64,000 nucleotides of DNA, from contig NZ_MRWE01000012.1 of assembly GCF_002093665.1 (NCBI RefSeq), positions 1 through 64,000 of the forward strand, read 5' to 3'. The position numbers were made by a program, and so were the translations under genes. Each line of letters starts with the position of its first letter. Positions within the stretch are counted from its first letter, which is position 1. The notes under the pieces were generated by a model. It did not search any database. It worked only from the letters and a program-made list of their open reading frames with translations, and was not told where the DNA came from. Source of the DNA: Rouxiella badensis (GTDB lineage: Bacteria; Pseudomonadota; Gammaproteobacteria; Enterobacterales; Enterobacteriaceae). Below, in pieces: positions 23,402 to 34,315 of this stretch.

Positions 23402-25012
23402 ATGATTCAGCAAACGACCCAGGTCAGCCCTGCCATACCTGCTCCGCCTCCCCCGCAGCCTTTTACGCTTAGGCTGGTGATTGGGTTGATCGGTATTCTC
23501 ATCGCCTCACTTTTTTCAGGCCTCAACGATCGCGTGTCAGACATTGCGCTGGCCGACGTGCGCGGTGCGCTTAATATCAGCAGCGATCCCGGATCCTGGG
23601 CGATCGGTGCCTATCAGGCCGCCGAAGTCGCCGCCATGATGCTGGCACCCTGGTTCGCGATGACCTTCTCGCTGCGCCGTTTTGCCATCGGCGTCGCGAG
23701 CGGTTTTTCGCTGGTGGCCGCCGTACTGCCGTACTCGCCGAATATCTCGGTGTTTATTGCCTTACGCATCGTGCAGGGCATCTTTGGCGGCGCGCTTCCG
23801 CCGCTGCTGATGACCGCCGCACTGCGTTTTCTGCCTCCGGGCATCAAATTATATGGCCTCAGCGCCTATGCCTTGACCGCAACCTTTGGGCCGAATATCG
23901 CGACAACGCTGGCGGCATATTGGACCGACGTGGTCGGTTGGCAGTGGGTGTTCTGGCAGGTGATCCCGCCGTGTCTTCTTGCTGCGAGCATGGTGAGCTA
24001 CGGTATTCCGCAGGATCCCTCCCGCTTCGAACGCTTCAAACAGATGGACGTGGTCGGCATGCTCACGGGCAGCAGCGGTATCGCGCTGCTGGTACTGGTC
24101 TTACAGCAGGGCGAGCGGCTCGACTGGCTGAGTTCGCCGCTGATTGTGGTGATGCTGCTGTCTTCGGTCGGCCTGCTTAGCGTATTTTTCGTCAATGAAT
24201 GGTCGCATCCGCTGCCGCTGTTTAAACTGCAGATGCTAAAGAGGCACAACCTCAGCCACGGTTTGTTGACCCTCGGCGGGCTGATGACGTTGGTGCTTTC
24301 CGGTTCGGCGTTACCCTCAAGCTATATGGAAAGCGTGCAGGGATTTCGCGCCGTTCAGGTTGGCCCGCTGTCGTTGACCATTGGCCTGCCGCAGCTACTG
24401 TTAGCGCCGCTCGTAGCAACGGTGCTGAATTTCCGCTGGATAGACAGCCGCTATATCTTACTCGGCGGTCTCGGTCTTATCGGCGTCTCCTGCTACGGCG
24501 GCAGTCATCTCACCGAAAGCTGGGCCAGAGAGAATTTCTATTGGCTGCAAATCATGCAGGCTTTCGGCCAGCCGATGGCCATCTTGCCGGTACTGATGGG
24601 CGCGACCGGCGTGGTGCAGCCGCCTGAAGGGCCTTTTGCATCGGCGATGTTTAATACCGTTCGCGGGCTGGGTAGCGTTCTCGGCACGGCAGTGGTCGGG
24701 GAATTTTCCAGCCAGCGTGAACAGTTCCACTCCAACGTATTGCTCAATCACGCGGGCAGCGTCAGTGCGCTACTTTCTCAGCCTTACGACGGCGATGGCA
24801 CCTATCTCGCCCCGCTGAATCCCGAGGGTTCAGCGGTATCGACAGAAGCACTCAGCGCCTTTTCATCGCTGGTTAAAAGACAGGCCACGGTGTTAGGGCT
24901 GTCCGACAGCTATTTGATGATTATCGGCGTCGCGATCGCACTGGCTTTGCTGACGGTTCTACTGCCCAAACGCGCCTACCCGCCGCAGTCGCTGGTGAAA
25001 AAAGCCGATTGA
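23402..25012 (+). CDS. MFS drug:H+ antiporter, DHA2 (EmrB-like) family
   Basis: 536 residues from the ATG at 23402; an upstream in-frame ATG lacks an SD. About 14 membrane segments, with an N-terminal Pro-rich cytoplasmic tail. MFS features include RIVQGIFGGALPPLLMTAALRF near helix 4 and the antiporter-like GPNIATTLAAYWTDVVGWQWVF in helix 5. It pairs with the membrane-fusion gene that follows, as in EmrAB/FarAB pumps, which export hydrophobic drugs or fatty acids through an outer-membrane channel such as TolC. The operon is divergent from an IclR regulator. Confidence 0.87.
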   Translation: MIQQTTQVSPAIPAPPPPQPFTLRLVIGLIGILIASLFSGLNDRVSDIALADVRGALNISSDPGSWAIGAYQAAEVAAMMLAPWFAMTFSLRRFAIGVASGFSLVAAVLPYSPNISVFIALRIVQGIFGGALPPLLMTAALRFLPPGIKLYGLSAYALTATFGPNIATTLAAYWTDVVGWQWVFWQVIPPCLLAASMVSYGIPQDPSRFERFKQMDVVGMLTGSSGIALLVLVLQQGERLDWLSSPLIVVMLLSSVGLLSVFFVNEWSHPLPLFKLQMLKRHNLSHGLLTLGGLMTLVLSGSALPSSYMESVQGFRAVQVGPLSLTIGLPQLLLAPLVATVLNFRWIDSRYILLGGLGLIGVSCYGGSHLTESWARENFYWLQIMQAFGQPMAILPVLMGATGVVQPPEGPFASAMFNTVRGLGSVLGTAVVGEFSSQREQFHSNVLLNHAGSVSALLSQPYDGDGTYLAPLNPEGSAVSTEALSAFSSLVKRQATVLGLSDSYLMIIGVAIALALLTVLLPKRAYPPQSLVKKAD

Positions 25013-25068
25013 GCCACGCCGGTTTCCTGACACAGACTATTAATAAGAACAATCGAGAGAACAGTATT

Positions 25069-26103
25069 ATGTCCAAGACATCCTCATTTCGTCCCATCTG
25101 GCTGGCCGTTGCCGTCATTATCCTCCTGCTTTTCATTGTGGGCTGGCATCTGCTTGCGGGCGAAACCTCGCCAACGACCGATGACGCGGTGATTTCTGCC
25201 GACTCTACGCTAGTCGCGCCGCGTATTTCCGGCACCATTCAGGATGTTCTGGTCGAAGATAACCAGCAGGTCAAGGCCGGGCAGCTGCTGGCTAAAATCG
25301 ATGACCGCGACTACGTAAATGCGGTACAAACCGCCCAGGCCTCACTCGAAACCGCACAGGCACAAATGCAGAGTCTGGTGGCGCAGACTGCCAAACAGCG
25401 ACCAACTATCGACCAGGCGCGCGCCGTGGTAGCTGCCGATGCGGCAGGACTGGTTTATGCCCGTCAAAGCGCCGAACGCTACAAGCGTCTGTCGCTTAAC
25501 GGCTCAACCTCGCTGGACCAACGTGATGATTCCGATGCGAATTATCGTCAAAAGCTGGCATCGCAGCAGAGTGATGTTGCCGCCGTGCAGGCCGCAGAGA
25601 AGCAGCTCGAGGTGTTGAAAGCCGAGCAGGCCGAAGCCAGCGCCGCCATCGACTCTGCAACCACCGCGCTTCAGCAGGCGAAGTTGAACCTGTCTTATAC
25701 CGAAATCAAAGCGCCGATTGATGGTCAAGTGGGTGTGCGTTCACTGCGTGTCGGAGCTTACGTTAGCGCGGGAACGCGTGTACTGGCGCTGGTGCCGGTC
25801 GATAAAGCTTACGTTGTGGCAAACTATCTCGAAACGCAGCTGGCACATGTGCAGCCGCATCAGGCGGTCAGTATCAAGGTTGATGCTTTACCTGGCGTGA
25901 CGCTGAGGGGCAGGGTGGACAGCATTGCGCCAGCGACTGGCGTGACCTTCTCGCCGATCACGCCAGATAACGCCACCGGTAACTACACCAAGGTGACGCA
26001 GCGACTGGCGGTGAAGATTTTACTGGAGAAAAATCAGAAGGATTTATCACGTTTGAGGGTGGGGATGTCGGTCGTACCGACGATTGATACTGAAAGCCAT
26101 TAA
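25069..26103 (+). CDS. HlyD/EmrA-family membrane-fusion protein
   Basis: 344 residues from the ATG at 25069, which follows a GAGA-rich SD. One N-terminal membrane anchor (about 9-30) precedes a split biotinyl-lipoyl domain (VAPRISGTIQDVLVEDNQQVKAGQLLAKID and the second half near 230). Between them is a long coiled-coil hairpin (about 85-205, Ala/Gln-rich), then a beta-barrel. This is the EmrA layout, bridging the inner-membrane MFS pump to an outer-membrane channel. It begins 57 bases after the pump gene. Confidence 0.9.
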   Translation: MSKTSSFRPIWLAVAVIILLLFIVGWHLLAGETSPTTDDAVISADSTLVAPRISGTIQDVLVEDNQQVKAGQLLAKIDDRDYVNAVQTAQASLETAQAQMQSLVAQTAKQRPTIDQARAVVAADAAGLVYARQSAERYKRLSLNGSTSLDQRDDSDANYRQKLASQQSDVAAVQAAEKQLEVLKAEQAEASAAIDSATTALQQAKLNLSYTEIKAPIDGQVGVRSLRVGAYVSAGTRVLALVPVDKAYVVANYLETQLAHVQPHQAVSIKVDALPGVTLRGRVDSIAPATGVTFSPITPDNATGNYTKVTQRLAVKILLEKNQKDLSRLRVGMSVVPTIDTESH

Positions 26104-26123
26104 TACATTTATCGCCCTAATTT

Positions 26124-26162
26124 CCTCTGCGTGACGGCTCAACCGGTCACGTCACGCAGAGG
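26124..26162. terminator. Hairpin between convergent efflux operon and opgC
   Basis: A perfect 13-base CCTCTGCGTGACG/CGTCACGCAGAGG stem with a 13-base loop. No strong T run on either side. Confidence 0.6.
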
Positions 26163-26179
26163 CCTACGACTTATCCTAC

Positions 26180-27367
26180 CTAGTTCTGCTGCTGGCGGCT
26201 GTTCGCTGCCGGAGCCTCATTTTCTTCTTTCTTCATAAACTGCCATTTACCTGAGAACAGGAAGCGCAGCAGAGGGATGCGTTTATGCACCTCATAAAGG
26301 AAGAAGGCAATACCGAAAACAAACACCAGACCCAGCCAGAAACCGACCCAGTCGCTTTTGATCAGTGGCGTAATAAAGGCGCCGTAAATCAAGGTCAACG
26401 GGTGGTGAATCAGGTAAACAAACAGCGACGCATTCACCAGATAGGTCACAAACGGCGACTGGAAGTTCAGCACATAGTGGCTGAACGAGAACACCACGTT
26501 CACCATCAGGATACCCAGCAGGCTGGTGATGATCGCGTCCAGCTCCATCGAGTACAGCTCAGGCGTATTGACGTGCTGGTTTATCATGTAGGCCGCAAAC
26601 AACAGGATACAAATGATACAACCCGGCACCGATGGCTTCAGGAACATGCTCTTCAGATTGGCGAATTTATAGGTACAGGCACCAATAAAGAAGAACGGCA
26701 GATAAAACAAAGTCTGCATGACAATAAAATTAAATGCACCATTACCCAACAGCTGTGGAGCAAAAAGATACAGGGTGCGGTTAAATGCAGCGTAAATTAA
26801 TCCGAAAAATAAAAATAATATTGAGATTTTTCCGAGCGAATCTGCATCGCGAATAATATTTAAAATCCGACTTTTCTTATTTTCTTTTAATGCACGGAAT
26901 AAATAGAAAGAAATACTGGTTAATATAACCAGCGTTAACAGGAACCATAAATGCGAGACAAGTTCCCAGACGGTAATATTGAGTTTCTGGTAGAAGTCCA
27001 TCGAACTCCAGTTGGAGAACTTGTCGGTAAAATTGGCCAGGAAGAACAGCTGCGGGATGGTGATCAGCGGGAAGGCCGCCGCCAGCGGGATTGCCACACG
27101 CTCAAGCCGGACTTTTAGCCACTTCTGACGCTCGTAGCGTTCGTACAGCATGTACGAGAAATAGCCTGAAATGACAAAGAAAACCTGCATACGGAAGGCA
27201 TGGATAGTATCGTTGAATATTGTCAGACCATCGGACGGCGTCACGCTATTTACCGCCCAGATATGGCTGGAATAAATCAACGATATATGGAATGGAATAC
27301 CGAGCAACATGAGGTAGGCTCGGATCGAGTCCAAAAAGAACTCTCTTGGTTGAGTTTGTGGTTTCAT
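26180..27367 (-). CDS. opgC: OPG succinyltransferase OpgC (MdoC)
   Basis: 395 residues, about ten membrane segments, acyltransferase-3 family. The N-terminus REFFLDSIRAYLMLLGIPFHISLIYSSH and the HAFRMQVFFVISGYFSYML block match E. coli OpgC. It transfers succinyl groups to periplasmic glucan backbones, giving them negative charge. The ATG at 27367 is selected by homology (MKPQTQ) with GGAT upstream; six extra codons upstream are unlikely. It is divergent from opgGH, as in E. coli. Confidence 0.93.
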   Translation of the reverse strand: MKPQTQPREFFLDSIRAYLMLLGIPFHISLIYSSHIWAVNSVTPSDGLTIFNDTIHAFRMQVFFVISGYFSYMLYERYERQKWLKVRLERVAIPLAAAFPLITIPQLFFLANFTDKFSNWSSMDFYQKLNITVWELVSHLWFLLTLVILTSISFYLFRALKENKKSRILNIIRDADSLGKISILFLFFGLIYAAFNRTLYLFAPQLLGNGAFNFIVMQTLFYLPFFFIGACTYKFANLKSMFLKPSVPGCIICILLFAAYMINQHVNTPELYSMELDAIITSLLGILMVNVVFSFSHYVLNFQSPFVTYLVNASLFVYLIHHPLTLIYGAFITPLIKSDWVGFWLGLVFVFGIAFFLYEVHKRIPLLRFLFSGKWQFMKKEENEAPAANSRQQQN

Positions 27368-27688
27368 AGAGATCCATTTTAGCAAATTTTCCTACCTTCC
27401 ACTGCCAAAATTCCCATCGGATTTCTCTCGGATAAGAACTGTCTGCTTTTTGTAAAGCGACAAGAGCAGCGGGCCGCAACCCTACTATAGACTCAGACAA
27501 CTTTCCATAGCGGGACTTTCTCCGAATTGATATCCTTGTATCGCTATGTGCTTAAACGGTTCATCAATGTGATGAACACATCACCCTCATGTTGTCGGAT
27601 TTCCGACTATTCCTTAAAATGGACTAATGAGTTGAGCACATTTAAAGGAGGGGACGTGCCGGGTAAAAATTTTTCCAAAGGGCCAGAT
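27368..27688. promoter_or_regulatory. Divergent promoter region opgC/opgG
   Basis: 321 bases with no convincing gene. It must carry both promoters and the opgG leader. A very strong SD (AAAGGAGGGG, 27644-27653) lies before an in-frame GTG at 27656. That start would add 11 residues to OpgG ahead of its signal peptide, so this site may be the true start or a regulatory SD. Confidence 0.6.
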
Positions 27689-29224
27689 ATGACTAAAGTC
27701 CGTTTGCTTAGTGCCGCTGTGTTGATGACCTTGTTCACTTCATCCGCATGGGCTTTTTCAATTGATGATGTTGCCAAGCAAGCTAAAGCGCTCGCTGATA
27801 AAGGTTACGAAGCACCAAAAAGTAATCTGCCATCTCAATTCCGCGACATGAAATTTGCGGACTACCAACAAATACAATTCAATCACGACAAAGCGTATTG
27901 GAATAATCTGAACACGCCTTTCAAGCTTGAGTTTTATCACCAGGGAATGTACTTCGACACACCGGTTAAAATTAATGAAGTGACCGCGAACAGTGTCAAA
28001 GAGATCAAATACAGCCCGGACTACTTTAATTTCGGTAACGTAAAACACGATGCCGACTCCGTCAAAAACCTCGGTTTCGCCGGTTTCAAAGTTCTTTATC
28101 CGATCAATAAAGCAGATAAAGATGATGAAATTATGAGCGTGCTGGGGGCGAGCTACTTCCGTCTGATCGGCAAAGGTCAGGTTTATGGCCTGTCCGCGCG
28201 CGGTTTGGCTATCGATACTGCGCTTTCTTCAGGCGAAGAGTTCCCGCGTTTCCGCGAATTCTGGATTGAACGTCCTAATCCTGACGAGAAGCATCTGATC
28301 ATTTATGCGCTGCTCGATTCACCGCGCGCCACCGGAGCCTACCGTCTCGACGTTTATCCAGGCAAAGAAGCCAGCGTAGACGTGCAGGCGAAAGTTTACC
28401 TGCGTGACAAAGTGGGCAAACTGGGACTGGCGCCACTGACCAGCATGTTCCTGTTTGGGCCAAACCAGCCTTCAACGGTCATGAACTACCGTCCTGCTCT
28501 GCATGACTCAGACGGTCTGTCTATCCACGCCGGTAACGGTGAGTGGATCTGGCGTCCGCTGAATAATCCTAAGCACCTGTCGGTTAGCCAGTTCACCATG
28601 GAAAACCCGAAAGGTTTCGGTCTGCTACAGCGTGGCCGTAATTTCCATCAATACGAAGATCTCGACGATCGCTACGACCTGCGTCCAAGCGCCTGGGTAG
28701 AGCCGAAAGGCGACTGGGGTAAAGGCAAGGTTGAGCTGGTCGAGATCCCGACAGCCGACGAAACCAATGACAACATCGTTGCCTTCTGGACGCCGGATCA
28801 GCTGCCGGCAACCGGAACGCCAATCGATATCAGCTATCGTCTGCACTTCACGCGTGATGAAGACAAGCTGCACTCACCTGACTCCTCATGGGTTTCTCAG
28901 ACCCTGCGTTCAGCCGGTGACGTGAAGCAGTCTAATCTGGTGCGTGAGCAAGACGGCAGCATCGCTTACATTGTTGATTTCGTTGGTCCTGCGCTTAAGT
29001 CTCTTAAACCGGATACCCCGGTTGCGTCTCAGGTCAGCATGGGCGACAACGCCGATCTGCTTGAGAACTCTGTCCGCTATAATTCAGTCACCAAAGGATG
29101 GCGTTTAACGCTGCGCCTGAAAGTGAAGGATCCCAAGAAGCCCGTTGAAATGCGCGCTGCTTTGGTCAATGGCGACAAAACGTTGAGCGAAACCTGGAGC
29201 AATCAGTTACCTGCCAATGAATAA
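27689..29224 (+). CDS. opgG: Glucan biosynthesis protein OpgG (MdoG)
   Basis: 511 residues from the ATG at 27689, the same length as E. coli OpgG as I recall it. A signal peptide (about 1-22, ending SSAWA) precedes the periplasmic two-domain OpgG fold ([21 protein letters not shown]-like, [27 protein letters not shown]). OpgG acts in the periplasm with OpgH to form the beta-1,2 glucan backbone with beta-1,6 branches. An in-frame GTG at 27656 with a stronger SD would give an 11-residue longer form. The 3' end overlaps opgH by eight bases, so the two are translationally coupled. Confidence 0.94.
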   Translation: MTKVRLLSAAVLMTLFTSSAWAFSIDDVAKQAKALADKGYEAPKSNLPSQFRDMKFADYQQIQFNHDKAYWNNLNTPFKLEFYHQGMYFDTPVKINEVTANSVKEIKYSPDYFNFGNVKHDADSVKNLGFAGFKVLYPINKADKDDEIMSVLGASYFRLIGKGQVYGLSARGLAIDTALSSGEEFPRFREFWIERPNPDEKHLIIYALLDSPRATGAYRLDVYPGKEASVDVQAKVYLRDKVGKLGLAPLTSMFLFGPNQPSTVMNYRPALHDSDGLSIHAGNGEWIWRPLNNPKHLSVSQFTMENPKGFGLLQRGRNFHQYEDLDDRYDLRPSAWVEPKGDWGKGKVELVEIPTADETNDNIVAFWTPDQLPATGTPIDISYRLHFTRDEDKLHSPDSSWVSQTLRSAGDVKQSNLVREQDGSIAYIVDFVGPALKSLKPDTPVASQVSMGDNADLLENSVRYNSVTKGWRLTLRLKVKDPKKPVEMRAALVNGDKTLSETWSNQLPANE

Positions 29225-31802
29225 AAAAACGCATTCTATCCAAGAGTACGTAGAGGCATTGCCCCTGACTGAGACTCAGAAAGGGAATCTTACTCAGCAG
29301 CTTCCGGCTGCTGAGGACGTAGCCTTCACGTCTCTGCATCACCGTCTGGGCGGTGATACTTCGACGTCAAACGACGTGGTTGACCCACAGGCTCCGCTGA
29401 TTTCGGTAAAGGCACGTGTCGCTGACGCCTGGCCTGACGCCGAGGAGCACGGCACATTATCTGCCAAAGATAATGAAGGTCGCGACGTGGTGAAAGCCAT
29501 GCCACCGGTCAAGCGTTCCAGCATGTTCCCTGAGATTTGGCGTACCAACCCGGTAGGCCGTTTCTGGGATTCACTGATGGGCCGTACCGCCATTGCGCGC
29601 CGCTACACCTCTTCTCAAATGCCCGAGTCTGAGAAGAGATGGCGTGCCGCTGGCTCTATTCGTCGCTATATCCTGCTGGCACTGATGCTGGTGCAAACCG
29701 CCATTGCCACCTGGTATATGAAAACCATTCTGCCTTATCAGGGCTGGGCGCTGATCGACCCTTCCGACATGCTGAATCAGGATCTGCTGCAATCGGTGCT
29801 GCAGCTGCTGCCTTACGTGTTGCAGACAGGGATCCTGGTGCTGTTTGCCATCCTGTTCTGTTGGGTCTCGGCCGGTTTCTGGACTGCGCTAATGGGCTTC
29901 CTGCAGCTGATGATTGGGCGCGATAAATACAGTATTACCGCCTCAACCACCGGCAACGAGCCGCTGAACCCGAAAAATCGTACCGCGCTTATCATGCCGA
30001 TTTGTAATGAAGACGTTGAGCGGGTGTTTGCCGGTTTGCGTGCGACCTACGAATCTGTCAAAGCCACCGGCGATCTGGATCAGTTCGATATCTACGTATT
30101 GAGCGACAGCTACGATCCGGATATCTGCGTGGCGGAGCAAAAGGCCTGGATGGAAGTGTGCCGCGACGTAGACGGTCATGGTCGTATTTTCTATCGCCGC
30201 CGCCGTCGTCGCGTGAAGCGTAAAAGCGGCAACATCGATGACTGGTGTCGCCGTTGGGGTGGGGAATATGCCTATATGGTTATTCTCGACGCCGACAGCG
30301 TGATGAGCGGTGAGTGCCTCACCGGTCTGGCGCGCTTGATGGACGCCAACCCGAACGCCGGTATCATCCAGTCTGCGCCAAAAGCGTCGGGTATGGATAC
30401 GCTGTATGCGCGCTGCCAGCAGTTTGCGACTCGCGTTTATGGTCCGCTGTTCACCGCCGGTCTGCACTTCTGGCAGTTGGGTGAGTCCCACTACTGGGGC
30501 CACAACGCGATTATCCGCGTCAAGCCGTTCATTGAGCACTGTGCGCTGGCACCGCTGCCGGGCGAGGGCTCTTTTGCCGGTTCGATTCTGTCGCACGACT
30601 TCGTAGAAGCTGCGTTGATGCGTCGTGCTGGCTGGGGCGTGTGGATTGCCTATGATCTGCCGGGAAGCTACGAAGAGCTGCCGCCGAACCTGCTCGACGA
30701 GTTGAAACGCGACCGTCGCTGGTGTCACGGTAACCTGATGAACTTCCGTCTGTTCCTGGTTAAGGGCATGCACCCTGTTCACCGTGCCGTGTTCCTGACC
30801 GGTGTTATGTCTTATCTGTCGGCACCGCTGTGGTTTATGTTCCTGGCGCTTTCAACGGCCCTACAGGTGGTGCATACGCTGATGGAACCGCAGTACTTCC
30901 TACAGCCGCGGCAGCTGTTCCCAGTGTGGCCGCAGTGGCGTCCTGAGCTGGCGATTGCGCTGTTCTCAACGACCATGGTGCTGCTGTTCCTGCCTAAGCT
31001 TCTTAGCGTGGTGCTGATTTGGGCCAAAGGCGCGAAACAGTACGGCGGTGGGCTGCGCCTGCTGGTGTCGATGCTGCTGGAGATGCTGTTCTCCGTGCTG
31101 CTTGCGCCGGTACGTATGCTGTTCCACACCGTGTTCGTGGTCAGCGCGTTCCTCGGTTGGGAAGTGGTATGGAACTCTCCGCAGCGTGACGATGACGATA
31201 CCCCTTGGGGTGAAGCGTTCCGCCGTCACGGTTCACAGCTGGCACTTGGCGTGGTCTGGGCCAGCGGTATGGCATGGCTTGACCTGCGTTTCCTGTGGTG
31301 GTTGGCGCCAATCGTCTTCTCACTGATCCTCTCGCCGATCGTTTCTGTGCTTTCTAGCCGTGCGACGCTGGGGATGAAGAGCAAGGCGGCGAAACTGTTC
31401 CTGATCCCGGAAGAGTACGACCCGCCGCGTGAGCTGGTAGCAACGGAAGAGTATCTGAAGCTGAACCGCGAACGTATGCTGAAAAACGGCTTTATGCATG
31501 CCGTGTTTAACCCGACCTTCAACGCATTGGCAACCGGTATGGCGACTTCTCGTCACCTGCTGCGCCAGTCGATTGAAAATGGTCGTCAGCAAATGCTTGA
31601 GAAAGCCCTGCAAAGCGGTCCGAAGAATCTTGGTAAGGCCGATCGCCTGATGCTGCTAAGCGACCCGGTTATCCTGGCGCGTCTGCATTCGGCGGTGTGG
31701 ACCAACCCAGACTTGCACGAGTGGAAAGCGTATTACGCTGAGCTGCCGCGCAACGTTCAGGCCTTCCCTGAGACGCAAACTCTGGAAGCAAAAACGGCGT
31801 AA
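29217..31802 (+). CDS. opgH: Glucan glucosyltransferase OpgH (MdoH)
   Basis: 861 residues, slightly longer than the E. coli protein. A long cytoplasmic N-terminus is followed by two membrane segments (about 150-225), a GT2 glycosyltransferase domain (about 255-500, with LDADS and a QxxRW-like RDRRW motif) and further membrane segments to about 730. It polymerises glucose from UDP-glucose and moves the chain across the inner membrane. In E. coli the N-terminus also links nutrient status to division through FtsZ. The basic run near residues 322-334 is notable. Confidence 0.94.
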   Translation: MNKKTHSIQEYVEALPLTETQKGNLTQQLPAAEDVAFTSLHHRLGGDTSTSNDVVDPQAPLISVKARVADAWPDAEEHGTLSAKDNEGRDVVKAMPPVKRSSMFPEIWRTNPVGRFWDSLMGRTAIARRYTSSQMPESEKRWRAAGSIRRYILLALMLVQTAIATWYMKTILPYQGWALIDPSDMLNQDLLQSVLQLLPYVLQTGILVLFAILFCWVSAGFWTALMGFLQLMIGRDKYSITASTTGNEPLNPKNRTALIMPICNEDVERVFAGLRATYESVKATGDLDQFDIYVLSDSYDPDICVAEQKAWMEVCRDVDGHGRIFYRRRRRRVKRKSGNIDDWCRRWGGEYAYMVILDADSVMSGECLTGLARLMDANPNAGIIQSAPKASGMDTLYARCQQFATRVYGPLFTAGLHFWQLGESHYWGHNAIIRVKPFIEHCALAPLPGEGSFAGSILSHDFVEAALMRRAGWGVWIAYDLPGSYEELPPNLLDELKRDRRWCHGNLMNFRLFLVKGMHPVHRAVFLTGVMSYLSAPLWFMFLALSTALQVVHTLMEPQYFLQPRQLFPVWPQWRPELAIALFSTTMVLLFLPKLLSVVLIWAKGAKQYGGGLRLLVSMLLEMLFSVLLAPVRMLFHTVFVVSAFLGWEVVWNSPQRDDDDTPWGEAFRRHGSQLALGVVWASGMAWLDLRFLWWLAPIVFSLILSPIVSVLSSRATLGMKSKAAKLFLIPEEYDPPRELVATEEYLKLNRERMLKNGFMHAVFNPTFNALATGMATSRHLLRQSIENGRQQMLEKALQSGPKNLGKADRLMLLSDPVILARLHSAVWTNPDLHEWKAYYAELPRNVQAFPETQTLEAKTA

Positions 31803-31820
31803 CCGTCTGAGAAAATAAAT

Positions 31821-31852
31821 AAAAAGGGCAGCCCGCAGGCTGCCCTTTTTTA
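31821..31852. terminator. Bidirectional terminator between opgH and opgB
   Basis: A GGGCAGCC/GGCTGCCC stem is flanked by A on the left and T on the right, so it can serve both convergent genes. Confidence 0.85.
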
Positions 31853-31862
31853 TGTTCGCGAT

Positions 31863-33746
31863 TTACTGTGCCGCAGCAACGTCTTTAACGGCGCTCAGCT
31901 TCTCGACGGTGGTGTGATAGGTATCCTCGTCAAGCTTAGGCAGTCCGTCGAACACCACTTTGCCTCGATAGAGGTCACGGTCGGCCTCGACAATGTGGGG
32001 TTTGGTGTTCAGGCTACCGGTTGCCACGCAGACGTTATTCACCTTTTGCAGGCTTGGGTCCCAGATATTGCCCATCTTGCTACAGCTATCGACCCACACG
32101 AATTTCTCGTTAGGATCCAGCTGTGAGAGCTGTTTCTCAAGCGAGTCTGACAGGTAAACGTCAAACATCGGGTCGATTCTGCCGTCATTCACCCGCAAAA
32201 TCAGCGGGAATTTGAACGATACGCCCGAGAAGGTCAGCATTTTGCTGTCGGTATTCAACGCGAAGTCGCTAATGGTTTTCGGGAAGTCCCACATTTTGAT
32301 GATAGCCTGCTTCCAGCGCAGAGTATGCTTGCGGATGTCGCGGTAGTTGTTGGCCAGCGACTCACTCGACAGGCTGCTGCGGCCCAACCCGATAAAGTTA
32401 CTGCCGCCAAGCACGTCGAGCACCGTAGCACCGTTGTCCATAGTGGTTCTCTTCTGGTCGATGACCTGATTATTTTCACCGGTGCCACGCAGAATAAAGA
32501 ACAGGTCTCGTCGGTCCTGCCTGGTGAGAATCGAGTAGGCGGTATTGTTCATTGCCAGATGGTCAGACGACACCACGATGACCGTATTCTTGAAATACGG
32601 TGACGCTTTGATTTTGTTAATCAGCTTCGCGACCTGCTCCTGACTACAGGCAACGGCGCTTAATGACTGATTGCGCTTATTATTATACAAATAGTCCTTT
32701 CTATTACAGGTTGCATCGATATAGCCGTCAGGGTGGTGAGTATCGACGGTTAATGCAAACAGCGAGAAAGGTTTGCCCTCTTTAGACAGTTCGACAAACT
32801 TGTTGTAAACGAAGTCGAGCGTGGTGTCGTCATACCAGCCCCACTCATTTTTATAGTTGGGATCTTTGACGTAAGGCTTCAGTTCTTCGTAACCATAGAG
32901 GTGGTCAATACCGTGGGATGAGAGCAGAAGCTCTTTACCGGCGAAGGCCAGATTGGCGCCCTGATAGAAATAGTTTGTGTAGCCCGAAGCTTTTAACACG
33001 TCACCAAGACAGATGCTGCGTGGATAAAAAGTTGAAAGCGAGCTTGAGGCATTGTTGTCAAAAGGCGCGAAGAGGGGGATCCCACACAGTGCCGAAACCA
33101 TGCCGGAAATCGTGTTTTCTGCACCAGGGATCTGAATAGTATTACTGAAATCTATCGATTCTTTCTTGATAGCACCCAGTTCCGGCACCAGATCCGGGAA
33201 AACATTGTTATCAAAATAGGTGCGTTCCAGACTCTCACCAAAGATGTAGACCAGGTTCGGTTTGCTGCCGTTAATCGTCTTGTTGGCGTCGCGGTAATTA
33301 TCGGCAAAGTCCGATTTATCATCACCATACTGTGTTGAGGTCAGGCGATAAAGTTGAGCCGTGGCGGGGGCGGTAGCAATGGCCAGCAGCGACAGAAAGA
33401 GTGCCGCAAAGTTATAGCTAATTTTTCTGTTGGTGTTCTTGTTACGTAAAATCAGCCAGGACAGCAGGGCAAAAATCAGCAAAATAAAGGCGAAAAGCCC
33501 GAGTGCAGGCAGCACATATTTTCCGACGCCGACACCGGTTAGGCTACTGGTGATAGTAAAGATCACCTCGTCGTTAACACCTTCACCGGTAAAGTAATTA
33601 CTGGCAATCCAAATGGCACTCAGCAGCAGGAAGAGCGCCGAGAGCAACAGCGTGAGAGTAATCCAAAATGAGTTTCGTTTCGCCTTGAGCATGCAAACGA
33701 TAACCGAGGCGATAAAAAACAAAACAGAAATGAATTCTAGTGCCAT
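31863..33746 (-). CDS. opgB: Phosphoglycerol transferase I OpgB (MdoB), short form
   Basis: 627 residues. Four N-terminal membrane segments (about 1-135) precede a periplasmic alkaline phosphatase/sulfatase fold: VYIFGESLERTYFDN (nucleophile Thr region), TVDTHHPDGY and VVSSDHLAMNN metal-site motifs. It closely follows E. coli OpgB but lacks roughly the last 135 residues of that 763-residue protein. It transfers phosphoglycerol from phosphatidylglycerol to periplasmic glucans. E. coli opgB is not next to opgGH. Here it is convergent with opgH, so all four OPG genes lie within 8 kb. No frameshifted remainder was noticed downstream. Confidence 0.88.
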   Translation of the reverse strand: MALEFISVLFFIASVIVCMLKAKRNSFWITLTLLLSALFLLLSAIWIASNYFTGEGVNDEVIFTITSSLTGVGVGKYVLPALGLFAFILLIFALLSWLILRNKNTNRKISYNFAALFLSLLAIATAPATAQLYRLTSTQYGDDKSDFADNYRDANKTINGSKPNLVYIFGESLERTYFDNNVFPDLVPELGAIKKESIDFSNTIQIPGAENTISGMVSALCGIPLFAPFDNNASSSLSTFYPRSICLGDVLKASGYTNYFYQGANLAFAGKELLLSSHGIDHLYGYEELKPYVKDPNYKNEWGWYDDTTLDFVYNKFVELSKEGKPFSLFALTVDTHHPDGYIDATCNRKDYLYNNKRNQSLSAVACSQEQVAKLINKIKASPYFKNTVIVVSSDHLAMNNTAYSILTRQDRRDLFFILRGTGENNQVIDQKRTTMDNGATVLDVLGGSNFIGLGRSSLSSESLANNYRDIRKHTLRWKQAIIKMWDFPKTISDFALNTDSKMLTFSGVSFKFPLILRVNDGRIDPMFDVYLSDSLEKQLSQLDPNEKFVWVDSCSKMGNIWDPSLQKVNNVCVATGSLNTKPHIVEADRDLYRGKVVFDGLPKLDEDTYHTTVEKLSAVKDVAAAQ

Positions 33747-34027
33747 GCACTTTCCTTGTATGACCAGTGACCAATAATTGCGTAACCTTATGATAATAAT
33801 CAGTAAGTTTTCGCCATCTTATTTTGTGCGCATAAAACCCTTCGGGTCATCATAATATAAACACAATAAACAATTCATATACGTGATGATTACACAGCAT
33901 TTTATAGCGTTTGATGCGGTTAAGTGAGAGTAAGGAAAAGGCCTATTTTACGTTAGCTTAACGCGGTTGACCGGGGAGGCTGTGGTAAACTTTACCGCTG
34001 AAAGGGCTTAAAAGGGGTAGGTTCGGC

Positions 34028-34273
34028 GTGAATAAAGGTTTACTCGTAAGAACGGCAGTGGTGGGTATCGCAATGGCAACCCTCTCGGGCTGCGGCAGTA
34101 TTATTAGCCGCACGGTGCCGGGACAGGGCCATGAAAATCAGTATTACCCTGGGGTACAGTGGGACCTGAGAGACGGGCCGTGGCGTTACGTTACTGTCAT
34201 CGATGTGCCGCTTTCAATGATAGTCGACACTTTTATGCTGCCCATTGATGCCCGCCACGGTCCCTACAAGTAA
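34028..34273 (+). CDS. yceK: YceK family outer-membrane lipoprotein
   Basis: 81 residues from a GTG start with a GGGGTAGG region upstream. The signal peptide ends in lipobox LSGC (Cys22). The mature part GSIISRTVPGQGHENQYYPG is close to E. coli YceK (DUF1375). Function unknown. In E. coli yceK also lies between opgH and msyB; here opgB intervenes. Confidence 0.92.
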   Translation: MNKGLLVRTAVVGIAMATLSGCGSIISRTVPGQGHENQYYPGVQWDLRDGPWRYVTVIDVPLSMIVDTFMLPIDARHGPYK

Positions 34274-34315
34274 GCATCAGGCTGTCTGCGCCTGACACAT
34301 CACTCCGAAAAAGAA

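Noticed and set aside
29943-30782. 279-codon frame opposite opgH
   Set aside because: Shadow of the glycosyltransferase domain; product has no motif.
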